The notes beneath the pieces were generated by a model. That model saw only the letters and a list, made by a program, of their open reading frames with translations. It made no database searches and had not been told where the DNA came from. A program made the position numbers and the translations under genes. A DNA stretch of 64,000 nucleotides from NCBI RefSeq assembly GCF_029277445.1, contig NZ_CP119566.1, positions 4,032,001-4,096,000 on the forward strand, written 5' to 3'. This stretch comes from Pararhizobium qamdonense (GTDB taxonomy: Bacteria > Pseudomonadota > Alphaproteobacteria > Rhizobiales > Rhizobiaceae). Positions within the stretch are counted from its first letter, which is position 1, and every line of letters starts with the position of its first letter. Of the stretch, positions 54,574 through 63,120 are shown piece by piece.

Positions 54574-55239
54574 ATGTTTTCACATGACCGGATCTGGAGC
54601 GCCATCGATGCGCTCGCCGAGCGGCATCAATTGTCCCCTTCGGGTCTTGCCCGGCGGGCCGGGCTTGATCCGACCTCTTTCAACAAGTCCAAGCGCCATT
54701 CCGCCGATGGGCGCGAGCGCTGGCCATCGACGGAATCGATCGCCAAGGTGCTGGATGCGACCGGCTCGACGATCAACCAGTTCATGGAATTCCTGCGGCC
54801 GGGGCCAACGGCCGGGGCACTGCCTGAAGGCGCCTTTCCGCCGCAGACCGGCTCCATTCCGCTGCTCGGCTTTGCCCAGGCTGGGGCCGGTGGCTTTTTC
54901 GACGATGGCGGCTTTCCCGCAGGCCAGGGCTGGGATGTCGTCGAGTTTCCGGCCGCCCCCGGCACCAAGGCCGGCGTCTATGCGCTGGAAATCCAGGGCG
55001 ACAGCATGTTGCCGCTCTATCGCGACGGCGATGTGCTGATCGTCGAGCCCGGCGCGCAGATCCGCCGCGGCGACCGCGTGGTGGTCAAGACCACGGAGGG
55101 TGAAGTCATGGCCAAGGTTCTCGTGCGCCAGACGCCGCGCAATATCGAGTTGCTGTCGCTCAATCCGGATCATCCCAACCGGACCTTTGAGCTCAGCGAC
55201 GTCGAATGGATCGCCCGCATCATCTGGGCCAGCCAATAG
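54574..55239 (+). CDS. XRE/S24-peptidase-type transcriptional regulator
   Basis: A 221-residue regulator. The N-terminal helix-turn-helix (LSPSGLARRAGLDPTSFNKS) is followed by a LexA/CI-like S24 domain: EIQGDSMLPLYRDGDVLIV with the Ser nucleophile and GDRVVVKTTEGEVMAKV with the Lys of the dyad. No clear AG/CG autocleavage site is obvious, so it may act without self-cleavage. AGGA precedes the ATG. It stands 14 bases ahead of the SNase-like gene and is likely co-transcribed. No phage genes are nearby. Confidence 0.88.
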   Translation: MFSHDRIWSAIDALAERHQLSPSGLARRAGLDPTSFNKSKRHSADGRERWPSTESIAKVLDATGSTINQFMEFLRPGPTAGALPEGAFPPQTGSIPLLGFAQAGAGGFFDDGGFPAGQGWDVVEFPAAPGTKAGVYALEIQGDSMLPLYRDGDVLIVEPGAQIRRGDRVVVKTTEGEVMAKVLVRQTPRNIELLSLNPDHPNRTFELSDVEWIARIIWASQ

Positions 55240-55253
55240 GACATTTTTCCTCG

Positions 55254-56090
55254 ATGAAGCGGCACCTGCTCACCCTTGGCGGCGGCCTGGCCGGAATTCT
55301 CCTGACCATCGTGCTGCTGATAACAGGCGCATCGGCCATTCAGGGACGGCAGAGCGCCGAGACGCCGGACTTTGCATTGGAAACACCGGATATGGCGGAT
55401 GTGCCCGGCCTTGGCGACAGGATGGACAGCGCTGACACCGAAAACGGCGGGAGTGCCGATCCAGCATCCACTGAAACTCCGGATGCCGGCCTTCCTGCAA
55501 AGCTGGAGAGGCAGGACAAAGCCGTTCGCGATATCGCGCCCGAGCAATTCGGATATCCCGAAGAGGTCACGGCGCAGCCGTTGGAGCGGATCGAGGCACG
55601 CAAGCCGCTGTCGCAGCCCGTGGCCCGGCCGGAGCCGGTTCCCGCTGTTCTTCGCCATCCGGTGGCGCTATCGGCGGGCCTCATCCAGTTTGGCGACCGG
55701 CTGCTGCAACTCGACGGGATCGAACCGCAAAAGGCGGACCGCATCTGCGGCGAACAAGGCAAGACATGGCCCTGCGGCATGGTGGCCAAAACCGCATTCC
55801 GCAATTTCCTGCGGGCTCGCGCGCTTGTCTGCACCGTGCCGAAGAATGGCTGGCAGGGGACGCTGACCGCCGCCTGCAGCGTCAATGCCACCGATCCGGC
55901 TGCCTGGCTTGCCGAAAACGGCTGGGCGGACGCCCCGGAAAAGTCGCCGCTTTCGGTTAAGGTTGCCGCTGCCCGCCAGTCCCGTCTCGGCTTTTTCGGC
56001 GACGATCCGCGCGATTTGGGCCCGGTACCGGCTGTCCCGGATGAAACGCTGCCGTCTACGGATGCCGCTGTTGATATGACCGGGCGTTGA
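55254..56090 (+). CDS. Membrane-anchored staphylococcal-nuclease-like protein, probably inactive
   Basis: A 278-residue protein. It has a signal anchor (LLTLGGGLAGILLTIVLLITGASA), a long Pro/Glu/Ala-rich linker, and a C-terminal thermonuclease-like (TNase) domain from about residue 140. The motif GDRLLQLDGIEP aligns with nuclease Arg35, Asp40 and Glu43, but the second arginine (Arg87) region reads NGWQGTLTA with Gln. The nuclease is therefore probably crippled, with the fold retained for binding. The stop codon lies within a 16-base tandem repeat. It follows the S24 regulator by 14 bases. Confidence 0.8.
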   Translation: MKRHLLTLGGGLAGILLTIVLLITGASAIQGRQSAETPDFALETPDMADVPGLGDRMDSADTENGGSADPASTETPDAGLPAKLERQDKAVRDIAPEQFGYPEEVTAQPLERIEARKPLSQPVARPEPVPAVLRHPVALSAGLIQFGDRLLQLDGIEPQKADRICGEQGKTWPCGMVAKTAFRNFLRARALVCTVPKNGWQGTLTAACSVNATDPAAWLAENGWADAPEKSPLSVKVAAARQSRLGFFGDDPRDLGPVPAVPDETLPSTDAAVDMTGR

Positions 56091-56117
56091 TATGACCGGA
56101 CGTTGATATGAGAGGTG
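56070..56117. repeat. 16-bp tandem repeat (x3) over the SNase-like stop codon
   Basis: Three units of GTTGATATGACCGGGC type (second and third copies with 1 and about 5 changes). The gene's TGA stop lies in the second unit. As 16 is not a multiple of 3, gain or loss of a unit would change the protein end. Confidence 0.85.
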
Positions 56118-56181
56118 AAGACTTGTAGACCGCATCGGCGATCCATATCTCCCGGAACTGCAACAGCCACACGGATCATCC

Positions 56182-56592
56182 ATGCCAGACACCATGAGCC
56201 ATCACGAAGCCCTCATCTATGTCATGGTGATGATGTCGGCCGTCGATACCGCGATGACCGATAATGAGCTGGAACGCATCGGCCGGCTGACCAGCTTCCT
56301 GCCGGTGTTCGAAGGGTTCGACCACGACCATCTGATGCATGCCGCGCGCGAATGCACGGCCCTTCTCGACGGTCCGGAAGGATTGGACATCGCGCTTGAA
56401 GTGGTACGGGAAGCGCTTCCCGCGCGTCTCAATGATACGGCCTATGCGCTGGCCGTCGAGATTGCCGCTGCCGACCACGCGATTGCCCAGGAGGAAATCC
56501 GGCTGCTGCAATTGCTGCGTGACCGGCTGGGGCTGGACAAGCTGACCTGCGCTGCCATCGAGCGCGGTGCCATGGCACGGTTTCGCAGGTGA
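56182..56592 (+). CDS. TerB-family (tellurite-resistance-like) protein
   Basis: A 136-residue helical protein of the TerB/DjlA N-terminal family: ALIYVMVMMSAVDTAMTDNELERIGRL holds the paired acidic metal-site residues, repeated in AVEIAAADHAIAQEEIRLLQLL. No other ter genes are present, so general tellurite resistance is unlikely; such single TerB proteins are common in rhizobia and possibly bind metal at the membrane. Function is unknown. Confidence 0.87.
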   Translation: MPDTMSHHEALIYVMVMMSAVDTAMTDNELERIGRLTSFLPVFEGFDHDHLMHAARECTALLDGPEGLDIALEVVREALPARLNDTAYALAVEIAAADHAIAQEEIRLLQLLRDRLGLDKLTCAAIERGAMARFRR

Positions 56593-56696
56593 CAGAGAGC
56601 GGTTTTCCGCTTCACGCCAAAGTGCATTCACCTCAGTCGCCATCCCGATAGAATAAGGGTTCACAAGACGAACAGGCAATCGATGATGGTGCAGGC

Positions 56697-57512
56697 ATGA
56701 CGCTGTTCGGCATTGGCGAACCGGCCCTGAGGCTTGCCTTCTTTGCCGCAATCTTCCTGACGCTTGCCATGCTCGAACTGCTCCATCCCCGGCTGGAGCG
56801 GCCGGAATTGATGCGCGCCTTGAAAGCCCGGCGCTGGTTTACCAATCTCTCGATCCTCGTCCTGTCATCGCTGATCCTGCGGCTGATCTTTCCGGCAGCG
56901 GCCACCGGTGTCGCGCTGTTTGCCGCTGCGCATGGATACGGGCTTTTGCCGATGCTCGGGATGCCACCGCTGATCGGCGGTATTCTAGCCTTCGTCATTC
57001 TCGATTTCGCCATCTGGCTGGAGCATCTGATTTTTCACAAAGTGCCACTGTTCTGGCGCATCCACCGGGTGCACCATGCCGATACCGGTCTCGACCTGAC
57101 GACCGCGCTGCGCTTCCACCCGCTGGAAATCATGCTCTCGGTCCTGTGGAAATCCGCCGTGATCCTTGCGATCGGCGCGCCGCCGGAAAGCGTTCTGGTC
57201 TTTGAGATCGTGCTGAATGGCGCAGCCATGTTCAATCACGCCAACCTGAAACTTCCCGGCCGCATCGACGGGCTGTTGCGCCGCCTCATCGTCACGCCGG
57301 ACATGCACGCCATCCATCATTCCACGGAGCCAGACGAGACCGACAGCAATTACGGCTTCAACCTGTCGATCTGGGACCAGCTGTTTTCAACCTATCGCGG
57401 CCGCTCGCAACATCCGCCGGATGTCATGGGGATCGGGCTTGCGCAATATCGCAACCCTTTGCCATACCGATTGTTCTGGTCGTTGTTTCTGCCATTTCGA
57501 AAGTTGAAATGA
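56697..57512 (+). CDS. Sterol desaturase / fatty-acid hydroxylase superfamily protein
   Basis: A 271-residue membrane di-iron enzyme with four or so spans. The histidine boxes are HLIFHKVPLFWRIHRVHHAD and HAIHHSTEPDETDSNYG, plus FRFHPLEI and NHANLKL between them. This is the metal-binding pattern of the family. It may hydroxylate a lipid, ornithine lipid or carotenoid; neighbours do not decide this. Confidence 0.9.
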   Translation: MTLFGIGEPALRLAFFAAIFLTLAMLELLHPRLERPELMRALKARRWFTNLSILVLSSLILRLIFPAAATGVALFAAAHGYGLLPMLGMPPLIGGILAFVILDFAIWLEHLIFHKVPLFWRIHRVHHADTGLDLTTALRFHPLEIMLSVLWKSAVILAIGAPPESVLVFEIVLNGAAMFNHANLKLPGRIDGLLRRLIVTPDMHAIHHSTEPDETDSNYGFNLSIWDQLFSTYRGRSQHPPDVMGIGLAQYRNPLPYRLFWSLFLPFRKLK

Positions 57513-57518
57513 CAAAGC

Positions 57519-58391
57519 TCAATAGATCCCGGCTGGGAAATAACGCAGGTAAATCTCGTTCAGCCGGCCCTTGCGCGACAATTCCAGCAGCGCATGATCG
57601 ATCGCCTGCGTCAGCGCGGAATCGCCCTTGCGGTTCATGACCGCCAGCCCCTCGCCCAGAAACCGTTGCGAGAAGTAAGCGCCGTCGATCAGGGCGCAGC
57701 ATCCGGCCGCATCGCTGCCGGCCGTCCAGAACGACAACTGCATGCCGTCTGAAAACACCGCCGCAACGCTTCCCTGCTTCAGGGCCGCCAGCATCGCGTC
57801 GCGGCTGGGAAAAGAGCGGCTTTCGAGTTTGGGAAAAAATGCCTTGAACATGGCCTCATGCGTGGTTCCCGACACGGTGCCGACCGGCTTTCCCGCAAGC
57901 GACGCCACCGAAAGCGCACCGGCCATCATTTGCCGATTGGCAGCGAAACGGGCGGGCAACTTCATGAAGGTTCTCGAAAAGGCAAATCGCTGCCGCAATT
58001 CCGAGCTGGTGCCGATCCCGGCAATGACTGCCTCCCCCTGCCCGCCTTCCAGAGCGGGCTGCAACTCTGCAAACGCCACGGCCTGAATCTGGCACTTGGC
58101 GTCGATTTCCAGCTCGTGGCAGATCTCGCGGACCAGATCCACATGGAAGCCGGCAAGCTTGCCGGACTGATCGATGAAATTAAACGGCGGGAAATCCACG
58201 GTGGTCAAAAACCGCAGCCGGGCGAGGCCACTCAGGTCCGGTTTTGCAATCCGTTCGCGCGCATCAAACAACAGGGGCAGATCGTTCACCCCTTCCGCAG
58301 CACGCAATGACACTGGAAAAGATGCAACCAAATACACGCAAAACGAGAATATACCATAGGATTTTAGAGATGCACGGAAAGCGCGTATCAT
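57519..58391 (-). CDS. Extracellular solute-binding protein, family 3 type
   Basis: A 290-residue periplasmic binding protein. A signal sequence (GIFSFCVYLVASFPVSLRA) precedes a family-3 fold with LRFLTTVDFPPFNFIDQSGKLAGFHVDLVREIC, FAFSRTFMKLPARFA and SLAGKPVGTVSGTTHEA. No permease or ATPase is adjacent, so it may be an orphan binding protein or serve a sensor. The ATG at 58391 fits the signal peptide. The gene is divergent from the membrane glycosyltransferase with only 21 bases between starts. Confidence 0.87.
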   Translation of the reverse strand: MIRAFRASLKSYGIFSFCVYLVASFPVSLRAAEGVNDLPLLFDARERIAKPDLSGLARLRFLTTVDFPPFNFIDQSGKLAGFHVDLVREICHELEIDAKCQIQAVAFAELQPALEGGQGEAVIAGIGTSSELRQRFAFSRTFMKLPARFAANRQMMAGALSVASLAGKPVGTVSGTTHEAMFKAFFPKLESRSFPSRDAMLAALKQGSVAAVFSDGMQLSFWTAGSDAAGCCALIDGAYFSQRFLGEGLAVMNRKGDSALTQAIDHALLELSRKGRLNEIYLRYFPAGIY

Positions 58392-58412
58392 TATGATCAA
58401 TCCCGGAGAGCG

Positions 58413-60392
58413 GTGAGAAAGAACCGCGCGACGCGCAGCGATAGGGTGTTTATGCGGCTGGGAGAATATCCGGACAATTCCGGAATGGCTACCGCGAATG
58501 AGCCGCCCGGCGGGCGATCTCGAAACGATACTGCGATTGCGCGCCTGGCGCCGGCGTTGAAGCACGAAGGCCGACTGCTGCTCCAGATGGGGATCGGCAA
58601 GCCGGCGATTGCCTTGGCTATGCGACTGGCGCAAGCGCATGGCACAAGCGTCGAAGACGAGTTGCTCGCATCCGGCGAGATCGAGGAAACCATCTATTTC
58701 GAGGCGCTGGCGGAAATGCTGGGGCTTGATTTCATGCCCGTGATCGATGCGGAGCGGGTTCAGGACGTCGACGGCCTCGACACCCAGATCGTGCGGCCGG
58801 AAATTCTAAGGATGCATCACGCCAGCCGTCCGCCGGTCACCGTGATCGTTCCGTCGATCGGCCGGTTCGCCGAACTTGCCACGCTGTTGCAGCGCATGCC
58901 GATGCTGCGCCAATGCCTGGCCATCTCGACACCATCAGCGGTCCGCGCTGCCGCCTGGCAGGCGGGCAGCCAGAGGCGGGTATCGGTGGTAACGCGCGCG
59001 CTGTTTGAAACCGCGCCCCTCTACAGCGCCCGCATCACCTTTTGGGGCAAGCAGGGTTTTTATACCGGGGTCACGCTGTGCAGCTTGATCGGGGTGGCAC
59101 TGGCCTTGCCCACCATCAGCATCCTGGTGCTGCATATCGTGCTGACCCTGTTCTATCTTGCCAATTTTCTGGTGCGCCTCTACGCGTTGAGGGCCGCCGG
59201 GCGCCAGGAGCGCCTGGCGCTGCAACGGGCGCGGGCATTGCCGCCCGTCGCCGCGGGGCCTGTACCGGTCTATTCGGTGCTCGTGGCGCTCTACAGGGAA
59301 GAAAGTGTCGTGGCGCAGCTCGTCCACGCGCTCAACCAGATCGACTGGCCGCGCTCGCGGCTCGATATCAAGCTGATCTGCGAGGCGGATGATGCGGCAA
59401 CCATCGCGGCGATCCAAGCTTTGCGGCTGGGGCGCGAATACGAGATCGTTCTGGTGCCGGTCCACCTGCCCCGCACCAAGCCAAAGGCGCTCGCCTATGC
59501 GCTGCCCGGCGTTCGCGGCACCTATGTGACGGTCTATGATGCCGAAGACCGGCCGCATCCCGGCCAGTTGCGGGAAGCGTACGACACGTTCATCGCAGCC
59601 CCTGCGCATATCATCTGCCTGCAGGCGCCGCTGATTATCACCAATGCGCGGCAATCCTGGTGGAGCGCGCTGTTTGCGCTGGAATATGCCGGACTGTTTC
59701 GCGGGCTGCTGCCGATGCTGTCTCTGACGGGTCTGCCCCTGCCGCTGGGCGGCACATCCAATCATTTCCGCACGGCGGAGCTGAGGATGATCGGTGGCTG
59801 GGATCCCTACAATATGACCGAGGATGCCGATCTCGGCATGCGGCTGTACCGGCTCGGCTATCGATCGCGCGTCATCGCCAAACCGACGCTGGAGGAAGCG
59901 CCGGTCCTGCCCTCCGTCTGGCTGGGGCAGCGTACCCGCTGGTTCAAAGGGTGGCTGCAGACATGGCTGGTGCTGATGCGCAAGCCGGGCCAACTGGCCA
60001 AAGAAATGGGCTGGCCGGCTTTCTTCGTCTTCCAGATCCTGGTGGGCGGAATGCTGCTGTCCGCGCTCAGTCATCCCGTCGTCATCGGCTTCATCGCCTA
60101 TCTGACCTGGCTGATGCTGCACAACAGCACATCTACGCATGACTGGCTGGCCTTCTGGCTGTTCAGCGGCGATATCATCAATGTCTTCGGCAGCTATGCG
60201 GTCTTCATTTCGCTTGGGCGTAACCGGATGACGATATGGGAAAAACGGGCGGTCGGCTGGCGTTGGGTTTTTGTGCCAATTTACTGGCTCTTCATGTCGC
60301 TCGCCGCATGGAAGGCACTTTTGGAGCTGCGGACACATCCGTTTTCCTGGAACAAGACACCGCATGTTCCTGTGAAAGACCATGGGACCTGA
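58413..60392 (+). CDS. Membrane family-2 glycosyltransferase with MshEN-like N-terminus
   Basis: A 659-residue processive-type GT2. N-terminal residues 65-110 (SVEDELLASGEIEETIYFEALAEMLGLDFM) match half of an MshEN domain, which in other proteins binds c-di-GMP. Two spans follow near 220-265. The catalytic core has KLICEADDAAT, YDAEDRPHP, GTSNHFR, TEDADLGMRLY and QRTRWFKGWLQT (D,D,D,QxxRW), and C-terminal spans end the protein. The start is GTG with GGAGAG ahead. The product is a probable polysaccharide; identity unknown. Confidence 0.87.
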   Translation: MRKNRATRSDRVFMRLGEYPDNSGMATANEPPGGRSRNDTAIARLAPALKHEGRLLLQMGIGKPAIALAMRLAQAHGTSVEDELLASGEIEETIYFEALAEMLGLDFMPVIDAERVQDVDGLDTQIVRPEILRMHHASRPPVTVIVPSIGRFAELATLLQRMPMLRQCLAISTPSAVRAAAWQAGSQRRVSVVTRALFETAPLYSARITFWGKQGFYTGVTLCSLIGVALALPTISILVLHIVLTLFYLANFLVRLYALRAAGRQERLALQRARALPPVAAGPVPVYSVLVALYREESVVAQLVHALNQIDWPRSRLDIKLICEADDAATIAAIQALRLGREYEIVLVPVHLPRTKPKALAYALPGVRGTYVTVYDAEDRPHPGQLREAYDTFIAAPAHIICLQAPLIITNARQSWWSALFALEYAGLFRGLLPMLSLTGLPLPLGGTSNHFRTAELRMIGGWDPYNMTEDADLGMRLYRLGYRSRVIAKPTLEEAPVLPSVWLGQRTRWFKGWLQTWLVLMRKPGQLAKEMGWPAFFVFQILVGGMLLSALSHPVVIGFIAYLTWLMLHNSTSTHDWLAFWLFSGDIINVFGSYAVFISLGRNRMTIWEKRAVGWRWVFVPIYWLFMSLAAWKALLELRTHPFSWNKTPHVPVKDHGT

Positions 60393-60417
60393 TGCGGCAA
60401 GAGCTTGAGGAACAAGG

Positions 60418-60491
60418 TGGAGCGGGTAGCGGGAATCGAACCCGCACGATCAGCTTGGGAAGCTGACAAGCTACCACTACATCATACCCGC
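60418..60491 (-). tRNA. tRNA-Gly (anticodon CCC)
   Basis: Reading the minus strand gives a full cloverleaf of 74 bases with CCA encoded. The acceptor stem is GCGGGTA with TACCCGC. The anticodon stem-loop is TCAGC-TTCCCAA-GCTGA with anticodon CCC. The T-loop is GTTCGATTC. The acceptor, D-arm (AGTGGTAGCTT) and T-arm all pair. It lies 25 bases after the convergent GT2 gene. Confidence 0.95.
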
Positions 60492-60558
60492 CTTGCGACC
60501 GAGGTTTCCACCAAGCACGGCTGCCTGTCAAGGCGGCAGCCGGTTTTCCGGGCGGAAT

Positions 60559-61656
60559 TTACTCTGCGCGGAAATGCTTGGAGAGTTTCAGGCCCTGTGC
60601 CTGGTAGTTGGAACCAAGACCCAGACCATAGAGCCCTTCGGGGCGCTCCATCATGTGCTCGTACACCAGACGGCCGACGATCTGGCCATGTTCGAGGATG
60701 AACGGCACTTCGTGACTGCGCACTTCCAGCACGGCACGGCTGCCTTTGCCGCCGGCCGAGGCATGGCCGAAACCGGGGTCGAAGAAACCGGCATAGTGGA
60801 CGCGGAATTCGCCGACCAGCGGATCGAACGGCGTCATTTCAGCCGCATAGAGCGGCGGCACATGCACGGCTTCGCGCGAGACGAGAATATAGAATTCGTC
60901 GGGATCGAGGATCAGTTCGTCGCGGCCGCGGCTGTAGAGCGGTTCCCAGAAATCGAAGATGCCGTGTTCGGCCTTCTTGTCGACATCGACGACGGCGGTA
61001 TGGTGCTTGCCGCGATAGCCGATCAAGCCGTCAGCACCGGTGCCCTTCAGATCGATCGACAGCGCGATACCGGCGCCGGAGACGTTGGGCGTTTCGCTGG
61101 CAACGAGGACATCGCTTTCGTGCAGCGCCAGCACCTCGTTTTCGGTCAGCAAGGCATGGCCGATGCGGAAGCGGATCTGCGACAGGCGCGAGCCGCGCCG
61201 GACGATGACGGGGAAGGTGCGCGGACTGATTTCAAGATAGAGCGGACCGGAATAGCCGGCGGGGATCTTGTCGAATTCCTGGGCGCGATCGGTGATGACG
61301 CGGGTGAAGATATCGAGGCGGCCGGTCGAGCTCTTCGGATTGGCCGAGGCCGACATATCCGGCAGAAGGTCGAGGCTTTCCATCAGGGGAACGATGTAGA
61401 CACAGCCGGTTTCGAGCACAGCCCCTTCGGAGAGGTCGATCACATGCAGTTTCAGCCGGTCGAGCTTATCGGCCACCAGATGGCCGGGGCCCGGCATGAA
61501 GCTGGCGCGCACGCGGAATGCCTTGGAGCCCAGACGCAGATCGAGACTGGCCGGCTGGATCTGGTCCTCATCGAGCCGCGCCTCGCTTTTCAACCGCCCT
61601 GCCTCAAACAGCGCAGCAATGGCGCGATCGGCGAGAATGCCTGTGGCCCTGGTCAT
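60559..61656 (-). CDS. dcd: dCTP deaminase (2'-deoxycytidine 5'-triphosphate deaminase)
   Basis: A 365-residue enzyme deaminating dCTP to dUTP. It is about twice the E. coli Dcd length, as in other alphaproteobacteria, with two Dcd/dUTPase-like halves (DEDQIQPASLDLRLGS in the first, RRGSRLSQIRFRIG midway). NPKSSTGRLDIFTRVITD holds the Arg/Ser triphosphate contacts. AGAGGA gives good spacing to the ATG at 61656; two upstream starts are poorer. Confidence 0.9.
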   Translation of the reverse strand: MTRATGILADRAIAALFEAGRLKSEARLDEDQIQPASLDLRLGSKAFRVRASFMPGPGHLVADKLDRLKLHVIDLSEGAVLETGCVYIVPLMESLDLLPDMSASANPKSSTGRLDIFTRVITDRAQEFDKIPAGYSGPLYLEISPRTFPVIVRRGSRLSQIRFRIGHALLTENEVLALHESDVLVASETPNVSGAGIALSIDLKGTGADGLIGYRGKHHTAVVDVDKKAEHGIFDFWEPLYSRGRDELILDPDEFYILVSREAVHVPPLYAAEMTPFDPLVGEFRVHYAGFFDPGFGHASAGGKGSRAVLEVRSHEVPFILEHGQIVGRLVYEHMMERPEGLYGLGLGSNYQAQGLKLSKHFRAE

Positions 61657-61730
61657 TTCCATCGTCCTCTTTGCCCAACCGGCGTCATACCCTAAATTGT
61701 CCCTGTGACATATCTTGTTGTTCACGGGAA

Positions 61731-61759
61731 TTGACGCAAGCGCGGCTAATCAGTAAATA
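61731..61759 (+). promoter_or_regulatory. Sigma-70-type promoter of metZ
   Basis: TTGACG and TAAATA spaced by exactly 17 bases, ending about 10 bases ahead of the riboswitch. This is the clearest promoter in the window. Confidence 0.8.
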
Positions 61760-61766
61760 CGGACTT

Positions 61767-61822
61767 ATCCCGTGGTGATTTGGCCGGTCGGCTTGCAGCC
61801 ACGTAAAACAAATAGCTAAAAA
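61767..61822 (+). promoter_or_regulatory. SAM-II riboswitch
   Basis: The segment carries the SAM-II (metA motif) consensus: CGTGGTGATTTG, then GGCTTGCAGCCACG closing the P1 stem, the A-rich linker AAAACAAAT, and GCTAAA which forms the pseudoknot. In alphaproteobacteria it senses S-adenosylmethionine and turns off methionine synthesis genes, here metZ. The element directly follows the promoter. Confidence 0.93.
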
Positions 61823-61833
61823 GGCCGGGTTTG

Positions 61834-61870
61834 AAACCGGCTTGCTTTACGCGGCCGGTTTTTTTGTTTT
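61834..61870 (+). terminator. Leader terminator between SAM-II and metZ
   Basis: AAACCGGC pairs with GCCGGTTT (12-base loop), followed by a run of seven T. A competing hairpin, GCCGG at 61824-61828 with CCGGC at 61837-61841, would use the same 5' arm. This suggests a terminator/antiterminator switch in addition to SAM-II control of translation. Confidence 0.75.
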
Positions 61871-61884
61871 GAAAGAGACAATCG

Positions 61885-63069
61885 ATGAGCAACAATTGGC
61901 GCCCCGCGACACAGCTCGTTCACGGCGGCACGACCCGTTCAAACCATGGTGAAACCTCCGAAGCCATCTTCATGACGCAGGGCTTCGTCTATGACAGCTC
62001 GGAAGCGGCGGAAGCGCGCTTCAAGGGCGAGACGGACGGCTTCATCTATGCCCGCTACGGCAGCCCGACCAACGACATGTTCGAACAGCGCATGTGCATG
62101 CTGGAAGGTGCCGAGGACGCACGCGCCACCGCATCCGGCATGGCTGCGGTGTCCGCAGCAATCCTGTGCCAGCTGAAAGCCGGCGATCATATCGTGGCGG
62201 CCCGCGCCCTGTTCGGCTCCTGCCGCTGGGTGGTGGAAACGCTGGCGCCGAAATACGGCATCGAGTTCACGCTGATCGACGGGCGTTTCCTGGAAAACTG
62301 GGAAAAGGCCGTCAAGCCGAACACCAAGGTGTTCTTCCTGGAAAGCCCGACCAATCCGACGCTGGAAGTGGTCGATATCGAGGGTGTTGCCAAGATCGCC
62401 AACCAGATCGGCGCCAAGGTCATCGTCGATAACGTCTTTGCAACGCCGCTTTTGCAAAAGCCATTGGAACTCGGCGCCCATATCGTCGTCTATTCCGCCA
62501 CCAAGCATATTGATGGCCAGGGCCGTTGCCTTGGCGGCGTGATCCTGTCCGACAAGGAATGGATCAACGAACATCTGCACGACTATTTCCGCCATACCGG
62601 CCCGGCGCTTTCGCCGTTCAACGCTTGGACGCTCTTGAAGGGCATCGAGACCCTGCCCTTGCGCGTGCGCCAGCAGAGCGAGAATGCCGCGCGTGTCGCC
62701 GATTTCCTGGCCGAGCAGAGCCAGGTCGCCAAGGTGATCTATCCCGGCCGCAAGGACCATCCGCAGGCCGATATCATCGCCCGGCAGATGAAGGGTGGCT
62801 CGACGCTCGTCTGCTTCGAGCTGAAGGGCGGCAAGGAGGCGGCGTTTGCGCTGCAGAACGCGCTGGATGTGGTGCTGATCTCCAACAATCTCGGCGACAG
62901 CAAGAGCCTGATCACCCATCCGGCAACGACCACCCACAAGAACCTGTCGGACGAGGCGCGTGCCGAGCTTGGCATTTCGCCGGGCACCGTGCGCTTCTCG
63001 GCAGGCATCGAGGACAGCGCCGACCTGATCGAGGATTTCGCCCGTGCTCTGAAGTCGGTTCAGGCCTGA
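61885..63069 (+). CDS. metZ: O-succinylhomoserine sulfhydrylase
   Basis: A 394-residue PLP enzyme making homocysteine from O-succinylhomoserine and sulfide (methionine synthesis). GFVYDSSEAAEARFKGE, RYGSPTNDMFEQRM and ATASGMAAVSAA are typical of the Cys/Met metabolism family, and YSATKHIDGQGRCLGG holds the Schiff-base Lys. The leader contains a promoter, SAM-II riboswitch and terminator. A terminator follows. Confidence 0.95.
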   Translation: MSNNWRPATQLVHGGTTRSNHGETSEAIFMTQGFVYDSSEAAEARFKGETDGFIYARYGSPTNDMFEQRMCMLEGAEDARATASGMAAVSAAILCQLKAGDHIVAARALFGSCRWVVETLAPKYGIEFTLIDGRFLENWEKAVKPNTKVFFLESPTNPTLEVVDIEGVAKIANQIGAKVIVDNVFATPLLQKPLELGAHIVVYSATKHIDGQGRCLGGVILSDKEWINEHLHDYFRHTGPALSPFNAWTLLKGIETLPLRVRQQSENAARVADFLAEQSQVAKVIYPGRKDHPQADIIARQMKGGSTLVCFELKGGKEAAFALQNALDVVLISNNLGDSKSLITHPATTTHKNLSDEARAELGISPGTVRFSAGIEDSADLIEDFARALKSVQA

Positions 63070-63086
63070 TTTTTCAACGCGTACAG

Positions 63087-63120
63087 AACGCCCGTGTCCC
63101 CTGGATGCGGGCGTTTTTCT
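63087..63120 (+). terminator. Rho-independent terminator of metZ
   Basis: A perfect stem AACGCCCG/CGGGCGTT with a 13-base loop, then TTTCT. It ends at the stop of the convergent phosphatidyltransferase gene. Confidence 0.9.

Noticed and set aside
54574..55239. Prophage repressor
   Set aside because: No integrase, structural or lysis genes nearby, so a chromosomal S24-type regulator is more likely.
56182..56592. Tellurite resistance operon
   Set aside because: Only a single TerB-like gene; TerC/TerD/TerZ partners are absent.
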